A DNA stretch of 64,000 bases from Crotophaga sulcirostris (Eukaryota; Chordata; Aves; Cuculiformes; Crotophagidae), in NCBI GenBank assembly GCA_013397455.1, contig VYZB01000144.1, positions 318,772 through 382,771 on the forward strand. Direction: 5' to 3'. Shown piece after piece: positions 51,899 to 64,000 of the stretch. The stretch's first letter is position 1; every line of letters begins with the position of its first letter. Made by a program: the position numbers and the translations under genes. The notes under the pieces were generated by a model. The model was given only the letters and a program-made list of their open reading frames with translations, was not told the origin of the DNA and did no database searches.

Positions 51899-52215
51899 AT
51901 TCACAGTATTCACAGTATTACAAGGTTGGAAAGGACCTTTGAGATCATCAAGTTCAACCTATAACCCAACTCATCTTCTAAACCATGGCACTCAGTGCCT
52001 CATCCAATCTCCTCTTAAACACCTCCAGGGACTGCGACTCCACCACCTCCCCAGAGAGCATATTCCAACGGTCAATCAACCTTTCAGTGAAGAATTTCTT
52101 CCTAATATCAAACCTAAACCTACCCTGATGAAGCTTGAGACTATGTCCTCTTGTTTTGTCATTGGACGCCTGGGAGAAGAGACCAACCCCTCCCTGACTA
52201 CAACCTCCTGATCTA
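51899..52215 (-). mobile_element. CR1 LINE 3' fragment, variant tail
   Basis: A minus-strand CR1 fragment of about 315 bases. It shows the family's 3' landmarks: CAAGGTTGGAAAGGACCTTTGAGATCATCAAG (split over 51921-51952), the CTCCAGGGACTGCGACTCCACCACCTCC region (from 52023), and GGAGAAGAG near 52172, close to its 5' limit. The tail is unusual: instead of the ATTCTATG octamer, two copies of a 9-base unit (ATTCACAGT as read on the + strand) occupy 51899-51916. The 5' limit, near 52209-52228, is unclear. All frames are broken. It belongs to a different CR1 subfamily from the copies at 29049 and 32061, which I do not name. Confidence 0.9.
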
Positions 52216-52280
52216 ACAGCTCCTTACAGCCAGCAAAATAGGAAGTTATTGTGCTTCTTTTCATCATCTTCCCTGCTTTT

Positions 52281-52288
52281 GCTTACAC
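52281..52288. repeat. Left target-site duplication of hAT MITE
   Basis: GCTTACAC directly precedes the left terminal inverted repeat and matches ACTTACAC after the right one in 7 of 8 bases. Eight-base duplications are characteristic of hAT transposons, and the central TA fits the NNNTANNN preference described for the Buster branch. Confidence 0.8.
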
Positions 52289-52489
52289 CAGGGGTGTCAA
52301 ACTCACAACTCCCACCATTCTCCTGCTCCTGTAGCAGAACGCATGTCACCCACTGCACACGTGCCCAGCACTGGCAGGAGCACAGGGGCAATGAGCTCGG
52401 GGCTGCCAGTGGGTACAAACAAGGTGCTGGGTTGGATAAAACAAGGTGGAGAGCTGGATTTGGGCCACAGGCTGAGTTTGACACCCCTG
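52289..52489. mobile_element. Non-autonomous hAT DNA transposon (MITE), 201 bp
   Basis: The element begins with CAGGGGTGTCAAACTCA and ends with its perfect reverse complement, giving 17-bp terminal inverted repeats with no mismatch. The flanks carry an 8-bp target duplication (7 of 8 identical). The CAGGGGTGTCAAA start and the GGGCCACAGGCTGAGTTTGA end are typical of the Charlie/Buster-type hAT elements of vertebrates. The 167-base interior looks richer in G+C than the surroundings and has no transposase. It would have been moved in trans by an autonomous hAT transposase, which recognises the inverted repeats. It lies 60-75 bases from the 5' end of the neighbouring CR1 without interrupting it. 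Intact inverted repeats suggest a fairly young or slowly decaying copy. The short open frames across it are incidental. Confidence 0.88.
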
Positions 52490-52497
52490 ACTTACAC
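52490..52497. repeat. Right target-site duplication of hAT MITE
   Basis: ACTTACAC follows the right inverted repeat immediately. The single mismatch to the left copy (GCTTACAC) is at the first base. Confidence 0.8.
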
Positions 52498-53172
52498 AGT
52501 TCTGTTCAATACATCAAGCCAGCTCTGGTGCCTGCCAACCTCTCCTTGAAATACTTCATTTCCCTGACCTGTTGAGAAACCCATCCAGCAGAAAGATAGA
52601 TAGACCCAGTACAAGGAAAGGAGAAGAGTCACAGGGCTTGATGCGGGATAGCAGATGGGAGGAGCAGGAGAAGAGAGAGGGAAGTGAGACGTTGCACTTT
52701 TGGCAGCAGTTTGGTTTGAGTATCCTTATTGCCAGTCTGACCTCATTGCTGGGGTCCCATTTGACAAATTATCAATTAATGCTGAAGCAGTCAAGTGTGT
52801 GACACCTGTATAGATTGGTACTGATGGTTAGCAGACAGTCTAGCCTAGCCTACCCTGCAACTGTGCAAATATCAGTGAAATGTTGTCTGTTGCTGTTAGG
52901 AAAGCTGGTGACACAAGGAGTTAACAGTGGTCCTTGAAAAGGCCAAGAAAAGCCCCCTGCCCAACCTCTTTGTGTCGCCAGTAGTTGCACTGCTCGTTCC
53001 TTGCCTTTCCACTTTTCCCACTGCTGGCTGAATAATTTCTGCTCCTCTTAACTCAGCTGTTGCTGTCAGGTGAAACACCTAAAGCAGTAAGTGTAGCAGT
53101 CACAAACTGGCTTTGTAACAGCACAGGCATCACTCATCAGTCACTACTAAATTACTGTACAAACATCTACTC

Positions 53173-53184
53173 TGTGTGTGTGTG
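53173..53184. repeat. (TG)6 microsatellite
   Basis: Six perfect TG units, a simple dinucleotide repeat. Confidence 0.85.
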
Positions 53185-53496
53185 CTCTACTTTTGCTGCT
53201 TGGATTCAGAAGATGTGATATGACAACCACTCTTTGAGAGAAGGCGCCCACCTGTACCTTCAGACCAGCTGGGCCAAAGTCAAGGGCCCTGACCTGATCT
53301 TGGTGTGCTGTGTCAGCACATCCCCCAAATTGCTTTTCTAATCTCTGTATCTGAACGTCTGCATCTTTGATTTTTGTAACTAAACCAGGGAGAGGTGGCT
53401 AATCTCAGAGTTGCTGTCTGTGTGCAAACCAAGCATTCTGTATGGTTTAGCAACATACTGTTATGCTGTGTCCTTAGGTTCTGGTTCACAATTGTT

Positions 53497-53509
53497 AAAA
53501 AAAAAAAAA
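53497..53509. repeat. A13 homopolymer
   Basis: Thirteen consecutive A, a simple mononucleotide repeat. Confidence 0.85.
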
Positions 53510-56500
53510 TCTCCTTCATCCGTGATCCTCTTCTGAAGGTTTTACCCTGTGATGCAAAAAAACAACCAGTAATTAACTACTGCTTCAGCCATGTCCAGCA
53601 CCACATGAGAAGGATTCCAGTGCACTGTCACAGCTTCTGGATTGCTTTACTTTTCTGGGTTTGAGGCTTGCTTTGAAATATTGTTAATATTTCTGTTTCA
53701 CTGACATAGGTGGGTTGGATCACCTCCACATTTAGCATTCAAATATTAAAAGTAGCCAAGACAGAGCAGCATTCATACATCTTTCCTTCTTCTATCTTAG
53801 TGATGGACAATGTCACTTCTAACTCTCTTCATGCTTATAATAAAAATATGTCACCTTACTACTTTTAAGATGCACAAAATATAACTCGAAGTTGATTAGA
53901 GAAATATACCTTGATGATATAAGATAAAAGAAATAAAGGTATGCAAAGAGAGAACAAGGCAATTTTTCATACTTCTCATTGCGTAAGTATGGAATGTAGG
54001 GAGCTGGCCTGGGGCATGGAATAAAGTGGCAACTTCCAGGTGACCATATACTTAGAAAAAAGTGTGATTGAAGTCAGCTTGCATGCTTACTTACTTAAAA
54101 TAAAAAATAGACATGCTTTGTTGGTTATGGAGCTGGAACAAGAAAAATGTGACCCGCGTTTTTCCAAAACCTTTTTTCCAATGGCAGTCAAGTCTTCATC
54201 CCTCTGTGCCTGTGATGGCAATTATGTTTCATTTGTTGCCTATATGGGTTGAAAATTCTTCTTTTAGTGATAGCTATCTGTTACTGAACATTCTTGTGAT
54301 TTTCACCAAAATCAGACTCCTAATTCAATAAGGGCCTTTTAGTGAGACCACTTTTTAAATAACAAATAGGGCTAGTAAAAATCAGTCTTATAGAGGAATG
54401 TGAAGACTGGTAGAATTTCAATAGCCTGATCTCAATTCTGTCAAAAAAGTAGAAAATTTGTATGCTCAGGCATGCATCTGAAAAAATTAAGAGATAGATC
54501 ATCCCTAAACCAATGTATTCCTGGCAACTATCTTTTGGACTTCTCTTTTCTTGGAAGAAAAAATCCTTTTTTCATGATCTCTGCTTCTAAATCCCGTTCT
54601 GACCTTTGAGGACCTTCTCTGCTTTGCACTGTGCAACTCTCAGGGACCTGCTGCGTGGAGACAATACTTAGCTGGCATGCTTAGCATGCTCCCATTCACC
54701 CCAGGAGTCAGTAAAAAGAAACAGGGCTTATATGCAACACCCCGACTATCTTGGACGTATAATTTGCACCGATAGGTAAGGTGGCAAATTTTGCCTCAGG
54801 TGATATTTTTCCCTCCCTGTTAGGGCTACTATCTGATTGTTGGAGGCTGAACCTCATGGGAAATACACCCTAATGCTTTCTTTCTTATTTGGATGTCAGA
54901 CAAAAGTTTGGAAGTAAAATGTTGTTGCTGCTTTTTATTTGTCCTCCATTTCACATTCACATTACCTTTCCCTCCCCTCCTTTTGCTTCTCTTTCTAAAG
55001 GTTGAGAGTGTCTAAAGTAATTTATGCTCCTGCATTTTGAATTTTTCTGAACTGTTTATAATGTGATTGCCAAATGCTTTTGTGACTGAAAGAAACCACA
55101 GAGAACCCAAGGGTGTAATATAAAACACTCCAAGTGACTTGAAACCAGAAAAAAGTTGGGTTGAACTTACCATCAAGATTTGGCCTTTCTATAATTTTAT
55201 GGGATTATGAAGGTCTACTGGGACAAAACCGTTTTTAAAATTCTGTTTGTAATACTGTCAGCACACTAGGGTGCAAGTCCATTCCTGAGTATACTGCAAC
55301 TCAAATAATAATAACCTGTATTTCTGTGTGTCTAACCTGCAGGTTACCTGCTTGAAAAATAGAATGTCATTCAGCAGCAGAGTGGGTTGTATATGTGTGT
55401 GAGTAACAAAAAGAAGAATTTTCCTGGGAGCCCCTCCATTGTCTGTTCCCTCTCCCTCTGTAACCCCTCCTTCCCCTTCCTTACCTTTTATTTTCTTTGA
55501 GCTATCTGAGAGTGCAATATGTATTTTTAAGGAATAGTGGGTTTAGAGGCATATGAGGTTATCTAAGGTTAAGGGTTTTACGTATGAAAATACAGTACTA
55601 CTAATAAAATTTTCTGAGTTTGTGTTAATCAGCTGCAAAGAGCTATTAAATTCACTTTAAAAAAGAAAAATCTATTCTTCCCTCTCTCTCTTGGACTGAA
55701 AACAGGAGGGGATTGAATTCCTAGCGTGGCCAAGGAGAATTGCTCTGAGTTAATTTTCATTACCTGCCTAATTACTAATACTTTTTGAAATCATATTTTA
55801 ACAGCTAGTATTTATCTGTCCTGTGCAGTAAAACCCACATGATTGCACAATACTATAAGGCACCCTATGGTAAACAATTTAAATGAAATTACCATAGCTA
55901 TGTCTGTACGTTTTCTCCTGTAGAAGTAAAAGGTACTATTTTACTATCTCACTAACTGTTTGTGGAGCCACAAAGAGTGGGTTTCTGAATGGTGGAGCAA
56001 AGCACTGGGCCAACCTACTTTCTTTCGGTATAAGATTTGGCTTTAAACCAAAATTTATGCAGTTTCTACTTCTGTTGAGAGTTGGATTGGAGTGAGATCC
56101 TAGTGGCCTGCAGTAAAAGACAATTTTGACGTTAGTTTCTTATGAGCAAGATTTATTCCCTGGTAAAGAAAGCAGAGGTGTACTAGTATTCCTTATCTAA
56201 TATCTGCAAAATGTTACTGCCCAAGGTACACTACAGGGTATCTCACACTTTGTCTAAACTCCATGGACCCTCTAAATTTGGATGCTCAAGCTTTTAGTGT
56301 ATCTGAGACCACTAAAATTCAGCAGTATGCACCATGTTAGAAAACAATATAGGTATGTTGTAAAGTAATCTTTATTCTTTCTCTGGGAAACTTTTCAGAT
56401 AGGTTAGGGTTCAGAGCGATGAACTGTGCTGGATTAAGCTACACCAATAAGGATGTGTTACTGCTTCCTGGTGTCCATACAGACCATGAGAGACCAGCAG

Positions 56501-57977
56501 ACATGTGGGGGAGAGTCAGAGGAGAGTGCTGTTCTCCTCAGCATCCTGCTGAGGACCTGTTAAACCCTGCAACCAAATCCAACAGACTGAGGGTAGTTTA
56601 AACTAATGCACTGAACTTGTGAACTTCAGTGTCTGGAGAGCCATTGCTGGTTTTGCTTGTTGTTTCTGCTGTCTTTGCTGTGGAGACAGTAATTGCTAAG
56701 AGGGTGGATGTCCAGGTATGTAATATCTTAAGTTTCAGCACTTTAATCCCACAGAATAAGTCTGTGGGAACACTGCAGGAGATCAGATCCACAGTTCAGA
56801 AACACTAGTAGACTCATTTCTTCTGCTCATAAGATCATAACTAAGCGTTAATGTCCCTTTTGGGTATGTTTGTTGTTGTTTTAATTTTCACACTGGATAT
56901 TTAATTCACTGTGCAACTCTTTGCGATTGCTTTCTCTTAAAACACATTCAGTGTATTTGCTATGAATACAAATGTACAATGCAGAAAATAAGTGCCGTAG
57001 TAGTCAACAAAACCTGTCTATCATTATTTATTCACTCAGCAAAGCCATAAAAACCATTTACTACATAATAGAGCAAAGTTATTCCTTTTGTTCCACCATT
57101 TATCTTAACTGAGTTATACCAGGGGTAAATGTGAACCAATAAATCTGGGTAATAGCTCCTCACCTGCTAAGATGTAACACAATTCTAAAATTATTCAGAA
57201 TAATTTCAGTTGATGATACAGGACTGCTGTCTTTTACTGTGATTCTTTCATAACTATCGGATCACACTTTGTTTAGTTTCATGGAGCCAAATGACAATGA
57301 GTTTTATGTTACTGGTTCCATTGTTGTTATATATCTTTTTATGGTTACCAGCTTACTCATTAATACAAGATAAAATAAAACAGGAAACTACAGGAACAGC
57401 TACTCCAAAGATTAGATCAGAAATGGCATGGAGCCAAACCCTGAACTAAAATATGCTTCTCCACTCAAATGCATCAGACTCAGAGAGGGAGCTGTGTAGC
57501 ACAGCTGTTGCCAAAAGGAACCTTATTTCAGCACTGTATGCATTCCTGGAATATCCCAGGTATCTGCCACTGCAATGGGGTTAGTACATAATGCCAAGTG
57601 TTTAGAGAGAAGGATTGAGGAGTATGCAAGCACTAATGTAACAGAGGCTGCAGAAGAGCTTGTGATGCCAGTTTACATTGTCTCTAGTGGAAAAATCAGA
57701 AAGGGGATTTATGCCAATGTGCTTGCAAATCCTGGCTGCAGTACATCAGCCATATGCATGGAAGATGCTGTGATTGTTCTTCCTTCACTACTTGCTGGGA
57801 ATTGAAGTTTTCTAATTTATCTTCACCTCATGCAGAAAATCAAGATTATCTTCCTTTTTCCCCATTAGAAAATTCTGCCAGTGTTCCTGATTCTCACAGA
57901 TGCTGTCCTTGGCATAATCTTTTTGTTTGAATTCTTGCCTTTGGTCACTTCGTGAAGCTGGAGTGGCATGTGGCAAT

Positions 57978-58034
57978 TAAAAAAACTGAAAACCACCCCA
58001 AAAAGCAAACAAATAAAAAAAAAATCAAACCAAA
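57978..58034. repeat. A-rich low-complexity tract
   Basis: About 57 bases consist almost only of A and C with some T, with several AAAAA runs and an A10 run at its core. I see no recognisable retrocopy before it, so it is treated as low complexity. Confidence 0.7.
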
Positions 58035-61000
58035 TCACCATTCAATAAGAAAGGAAGACAAACATTTCATTTCCTGTGGAAAATTCTCCCTTTCATGGGT
58101 TTTTCAGCATTTCTTTGGAAGACAGGAATGGCTGGTAGTCTGTCAGGTACTGACTGAAATATCTAATTTAATTTTTGTAGGCACCCACTAGTTAGTTCAC
58201 TGAGGGTTATCTTATTAAAATTTCATTACTATACTTATGGCATTTAATAAGTTAGGAGGGTGCATTGTTTTTGATGGAGTATTTCATTCAGAGATGAAGC
58301 CTCTTTCCGTGACGAGTCTCCCCACCCCACTTTTGTGAAAGCTGTATGTGAATAAAATAAAGCTGAACTCCCTGATCTAATACAGAACCTAGTGCTAACA
58401 ATGTTATGTGAACACCAAGCCAAATACAAAAGTCTCTCGGACTTAATAGCCCCTGATGTTACTTTATACTTTCCAAACCACTGGACCTCAGGACCTATTA
58501 GGCAGTCCTTTTGAGTACATGAAATTACAATGGGTTACCAAATCAAAACCCAGATGATCTGAACAGAAGAAGTCAGCATAAATCTGACATGCCTAAGCCT
58601 ACAAAATATACTTCAAGGTGTAAGCTTACTGTAGGTAATAAAATCTTACCAGGTCTAAATGCAGCCCATTACTTCTGTTTTTTCTCATTGTGAATATGAA
58701 ATTCTGATGATAGTCCATTTATTGCTCTGCATGAAGTTGTATATATTATTTAACTACAATGAAAAATTTCCATCTATTCAGCTACATGAGCAGCTTTCAT
58801 ATGATCAAGTTTTGTTCCAGCAGAGGAGTATTGTCAAGCTTTACTTTGGTTAAGTACATTAAAAGAAATTCTATAACCCGTGTGAGTCTGCATTGTAAAA
58901 TTCTGGTTTGCTGCTTGGATAGTTATTTCCATTGAGATTTTAAAGCAAGAAACTTTCAGTAATCTTTAGTACAAGTTTGCTGTGTAAATCAAATTATAAG
59001 TAAAGGATAAACTCTTGCTAGGGCTTCTGAAAGTGTAGGTGTGAAATGGATTTGAAATCAATAGTAAGACTAACTTACAGAGTGAAGAACTTTGCTGTTT
59101 TACAAAATCCCATATATACAGCTGTAAATCTGCAGTTCATAGCACATTCTGTTTTGGTGTCCTTGCCACTAAAATAATTTCATCATGTACTGGTACTAGC
59201 ACTACTATAAATACTCCTTTGCTTTACTAGCATACATTTTATGCTGATAAAACTAAAGTCAAATATTAATAAAAAATTGAAGTGAGATCAGTTTTCTGAC
59301 AGGGGATACTGGAGAGAAAGGGCTTGTTGTGTGTCATCCTACTCTAGGCAGCTGTCACAGCATTTATTATTTTGGACTTTTGAGTGGGTGAAGTGAATAG
59401 AAAAGATTTTCAGCCCCAGCACTTAATTCAGGTGTGTTCTCGTGTCTTGCAATAATCAGTAGCATACAATTTTCCAAACTTTATTACAGTAAGTTAACAG
59501 ATTAATATACTATCACAGTGGAAATGATAAGCAGGAAATATCATTTCAGGAAATCAAGGGCTCCAACTACTTTCCCATAAGTTTCTAAGAGATAGAACTG
59601 TTCACGCCTTTAAAATCATGTACCACACTCTGGAAAGAAGACATTGATAATGGGAGAGAACAGTATGTTTTACTTCCATTGAGCTCAGGATTCAGATTTT
59701 CTTTGACTGCAATCAGATACTTCTTGGTACAGTTCATCAGATAAACAACATTTTTTATAAAAGATGGAGGATTTCAAAGGCCTCTGTTCCATTCTTACGT
59801 GTCATGGTAGTTGCTTTAGAGGGCACAGTGGGACAGCTCAATACTTCTCAAGTCTGCTAGAGCTATGGACAAAATAGATTTGGTATATCATGAGTCCTTT
59901 TGCATTCTTTCCCTTGTTCTCTTTCAAAGTTACTGATAGTTCAGGAATCTGATATCTCTTTTCAGCGTGGTCCCATTGTCCCTAGGATCCTTGCATACTT
60001 TGAGATGGACTGTGCTTACTTCCACTGGATTGCGATCCCTCTCAGCGTTGACCATGCACCTGCTTTTCCATCATTCACTTTTCTTCTTCCTCAACTGAGT
60101 CACGTAGTTTCATGACTGCTTCTGCTCTGTCTTGTCTTCAGCCCAGTTCTTGACCACTTCATTTCTTGGTTTCCCTTCCCATCTTTGACGTCTTCTCTTG
60201 GCCAAAAGTATTGTCTTGTGTTCCTGCAGCTACCCATCAGCCCTTGACTGTTTCCTTGGGCTTCTCTTTATAGGCAGTTCTAGTAGTGCCTGCTGCTTCT
60301 TTCTGCTGAACCCTCACTGATCGTGTCTCTGAACTTCTGATAATACAATATTCTCAGACACTTCAGCATTAAGTCTTTGTTTTTCCACATGTGATTAAGG
60401 GTCAAACTTTATTCTTTAAATGGTTGCCAAGAAGTAAAGGGAACAACGAGTCTGAAGATCTGTAAAACCAGCAGCATAGTAAAGTTTAACTGTTCAATGA
60501 ATTAGAATAATGGGAGCATTCATAAAGCCTTTAGTGCAGGAATGGTCTTTTTGTTTATAAACACCTCATAATTTTATTGAGAAAAGCAAAAGAAGAAAGG
60601 AAGAAAATACTTCAAAATAATAAAGCACATTTTAAAAGTTTAATTTCACCTTAGAAGATATATCACAGTCGGTAATAATCAAAAAAAGTTTGACTAACAC
60701 AGCATTAATCAATATGAAAGGAGACAGAAAGAAAACATCCTAAGAGAGAAACAAACTTAGGAGCAAATATATCATTAGTCTTCTCAGTTCTTGGAAGAAT
60801 CTCAAAGGCAATATTTTCTTCAAGAACTACTGGGAAAATGTAATGGAACGTGTAGTCTTAATAACCGTACTTCAGACTTTTTCTTTTTGATGTAAAATCC
60901 AATACCACTGTGTCAGAAGTATCTATTACAAGCTTGTCCCTTTCAGTTCATGACTCCTAGGCATCAAATTTTATGTGATTTTATTTATTATCAGTACCAG

Positions 61001-62301
61001 CAGCAGAGACAAAATTCAAACACAACATACTGTTGCAACTGTGCCTTCCAAAACTTCAGGTGTGCACTTAGTAAATCTTCCGAAGAACTATGCATGTGAC
61101 TTTTTTAGGATCTGAATGAAGAGTATTCTAAGGGAGTATCGCAGACAGTAAAGAAGCAAGAAGTAAATATGTATATACATACAAGTGTTGAAATTCCCTA
61201 GATCAACCTCTGAATTGTTCCTGTTGTACTTCTGCTGTAAGTTTCTGTTCAGTCTCTTATGGTTGTCTTTTACTGGTATGTTTGTGGGTGTGTTGCTGTC
61301 AAGCAGCTCTAGATGGAAATCCATAGTCATAGGAACGCTCAAGGAGCAGCTAAAGGCTGGAGCAGCAACAGATCTCAGAACTGGCCTTTGCAATAACCAG
61401 GGAGGCAAGATGAGCAAAGGGGAAAGTAATCATCTCTCATATGAACGACAAAATACAGACAAACTTGAAGAAAAACTCTGAAACAAATGAAAAAGCATCT
61501 AATGCAGGCTAGGAACAATTTCTGTGTATTTAACTTAATTGTACTGTCTAATAAGATCATTTGAAAGGCAAAAATAGCTGGTACCTGTGAAGCATAAGGG
61601 TGAAGTGGCAGTGGTTATGGTTTGCAGAAGGAAGTAACAGACAAGCATGTGTCACTTACACATCAGCATGGATTATTAAGGTCTGGATATGGGAAAATTT
61701 TTACTGTGCTGTAAAGCATAATATGTGCTCCTTATAGAGTATTTTGCAGTATTTGCCAAGTGTTTTGCAGGCTTGTCTTTTAGAGCTGTATCCTAGCTCT
61801 TCATAGAGGATCAGAAGTAAGGCAGAACTAGGGCTCTGTGATGGTGCTGTGGTGGTGTTGACCTCTACCAATTTGCCTTCCTTCCAATGCGTAGAGATAG
61901 TTTCTTTGAAGCCAACTTAGTGAATAAACACATTCTAATTGGGTACATTAATATAAAGTGAATCAGAGGAATGAGTCCTTGCCACCCCTATACTGTATGA
62001 AGTATTTACAGCAGTCAGTTTATGTAACTTAAAGTATTTTAGATTCATATATAATCTCATTCAGAAGCTGTAGTCTGTACAGCCTAATCCACATAAAATT
62101 GGTGGCAAACTACTTTACTTCTTACAAGACAGTCTCCATTTCCTAGTTACATGAAGGGACTTCACATTTTTCATTGATTTCTCATCGTTTTCCTTGTTCT
62201 TCCTTAGAGGTGACCTTAATTTTCTAACTGTGGACAGTTGTGTGAGTCTTTCATTTTAAACATAATTACTAGTTCTAAAAGACTATTAAATCATATTAAA
62301 G

Positions 62302-62313
62302 CACACACACACA
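62302..62313. repeat. (CA)6 microsatellite
   Basis: Six perfect CA units, a simple dinucleotide repeat. Confidence 0.85.
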
Positions 62314-64000
62314 AAAGCACAAAGAACAAATAGCATTGAATATTTTTCACACTGATAATAAATTAACCACAACTATGAAGTGTGTCTACTTGACAGACAC
62401 AGGCATCTGTTGTGATCTGCTGGTTCTTCTAGTGGGTCATCCAGGTTTTGCTCTGGTGTAAACTAGATTGTGATTAGTGTAAGGAGGCAAAAGCATATGC
62501 AGGGATCTGTTCTAAATTTGTTTGACCTTGACCTGCAAACTAGTCATGATTAATACAGAAAATCCTCTTTACCACTGAGCATATATCGCAAGTGAACAGT
62601 TAAGCAGAATATACATTTTTAGAAACCTTTTCTTATGTCATCTTGGATTAGTATAGGTTTTTATGTCTCCTTGGACAGCTAAATCTGGAAAGGCCACTCA
62701 GCAAAAGCATGCAACTTTTTCTGCTCAAGGGTCTGTGGCAGAGGCAACTTTACATTAAAGTGATACATTATCATTTTGTAGGAGAAGTTTTGTGATTACA
62801 TTTGAATTTCCCAGCCACTGTAACTCCTCAACTTTTCTGAAAGATGAGATGAAGGAAAGGTAATTTCACCGTTTAGCATAAGCATGATTTGGTCAAATGG
62901 TTTATGTCTACATTAGCTTTTAAATTTCCGTCAGGAGGGCACTTTAAATGCAAGTCTCCCAACAGTCCCTACAGACTGTGCTTTGGTTTGCAATGTGGAG
63001 CTGCCAGAGAACACACGAGCTACTTTCCTTTGCGAGGAAGCTAAGGTGGAAAATTTGCTCCAGAGGTGTGGTGTGCACAATATGGTACAATTGTAAAGGA
63101 GCATTCAATCAGTGGAATCAGATCAGGGCTAGTCTGAATTGAATAGCTGCAAATTGGGAAAAATGCAGCCATCAGATCTCCAGTTACAAGTGTTTTGCTC
63201 CATGGAGATGCTCTTGCTCATCTGTAGAAGTGGCTAAGGGACAGATAACCCTTGCGATCTCAAGTGTGCAGGACATTCATGTGGGCAGAGATTCCTCTGA
63301 CTTCCATCTGAATAACAGAAAATAATTTGTTGGTCATACAGTGGTATATGCTGGGTCAAAGACAGAGAACTAAAAGACGTGTGTACCATAAGGAGGAGCA
63401 GGAATATTTACAGTACGGATAGTCTGAGGTACATTTTTAAAACACAATTATGTGTTATAAGGAGCTACCTGTCCTGGTTTGACATAGATCAATCATTCCA
63501 ACCACTGGAGGCATCTGCAGACACCTAATCCTGGATAGTCAGTTCAGCAGAATTAAAAACTAGTTATTAAGTTTAATCACCAATGTTTATAGAATAGATT
63601 AGTGCTCTTGCATACCACCGATGTAGATATCTGATATACCACCTGTGACGTACCAAGTGAGAACTTGATTTCTCAAGGCTCATTATGTAATTAGTTCATA
63701 CTTTTTATTGGGTGATTTTTACTGTAATGTCTTCATATCAGCTGCAAAATCTTTAACGTAATTTTCACAGATAAGTCATCAGAGAGCGCAGAAATTCTAC
63801 CATGCTAATTAAGTGTAAGATATGCACTCAACGCGTTGGTGAATATTCATATCATTGCACATGAGGTTGCTTGCAAATATGTTAAAGAAGCTTATATCAG
63901 TAAGTACATAATCATATTTTGGAAAACTTATAGTTGTTTTACTATGTTCTTGTGTTTCTTTTTCTGTAAAGCTATGCGGATACATTGTACACATGTGGAA

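Larger units (their letters stand above)
52498..64000. other. Non-coding AT-rich DNA to the end of the window
   Basis: I see no recognisable gene, RNA gene or transposon. The stretch holds a (TG)6 and an A13 run (53173, 53497), an A-rich tract at 57978-58034 and a (CA)6 at 62302. Short open frames such as 57575-57805 (76 codons, +) and 61088-61417 (109 codons, -) show no family resemblance. The block around 55715-55860 has several TAATTA-type sites and may be a conserved non-coding element. Confidence 0.65.

Noticed and set aside
57575..57805. 76-codon open frame on + with a smooth, protein-like composition
   Set aside because: No recognisable family, no strong splice sites and no codon signal I can judge. 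Its length is well within chance for AT-rich DNA.
61088..61417. 109-codon open frame on -, ending in a hydrophobic stretch
   Set aside because: The hydrophobic end comes from AT-rich sequence, and no signal peptide or family similarity is evident.
63469..63540. TGTCCTGGTTTG, reminiscent of the start of some avian endogenous-retrovirus LTRs
   Set aside because: The resemblance ends after about 12 bases. No LTR body, CA end, polyadenylation signal or target duplication was found.
1..64000. CRISPR arrays, operons, ribosome binding sites and other prokaryotic features
   Set aside because: The sequence is vertebrate nuclear DNA. No regularly spaced repeats or dense coding were seen.

Overview
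The window looks like ordinary non-coding nuclear DNA from a bird, either a long intron or an intergenic stretch. Four dispersed fragments of CR1 LINE retrotransposons of the avian type are present. Three end in the octamer tail typical of bird CR1, and one ends in a 9-base variant. The only other recognisable dispersed elements are an old, heavily decayed CR1/L3-type LINE and one short non-autonomous hAT DNA transposon. The sequence is AT-rich and CpG-poor, and recognisable interspersed repeats fill only a few percent of it. Both points fit a bird autosome better than a mammal or a non-avian reptile. I could not place the species or the neighbouring genes.

Layout. Positions 1-9117 hold no recognisable gene, only low-complexity tracts and a small tandem duplication. 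A CR1 3' fragment on the + strand ends at 9540. From about 14290 to 15885 lies the decayed CR1/L3-type LINE, still readable in order as endonuclease end, linker, reverse transcriptase and C-terminal part, with an internal deletion. Positions 15886-29048 have no recognised gene or transposon, but contain the best-looking unassigned exon candidate (24674-24812). A CR1 copy on the - strand at 29049-29720 keeps a 109-codon piece of ORF2. A short CR1 tail on the + strand lies at 32061-32140. The next 20 kb are featureless apart from a 40-base assembly gap (44554-44593) and possible conserved non-coding blocks. A fourth CR1 fragment (- strand, 51899-52215) sits about 70 bases from a 201-bp hAT MITE (52289-52489) with perfect 17-bp terminal inverted repeats and an 8-bp target-site duplication. 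The rest, to 64000, is plain AT-rich DNA.

No functional protein-coding gene, tRNA, rRNA, CRISPR array or intact virus was found. The longest open frame (144 codons) is within what chance gives in 64 kb of two-stranded AT-rich DNA. Several short open stretches bounded by good splice-site matches are listed as exon candidates, all unproven. I see no undescribed biological system here. The most distinctive items are the well-preserved hAT MITE, the ancient LINE and the 24674-24812 exon candidate.
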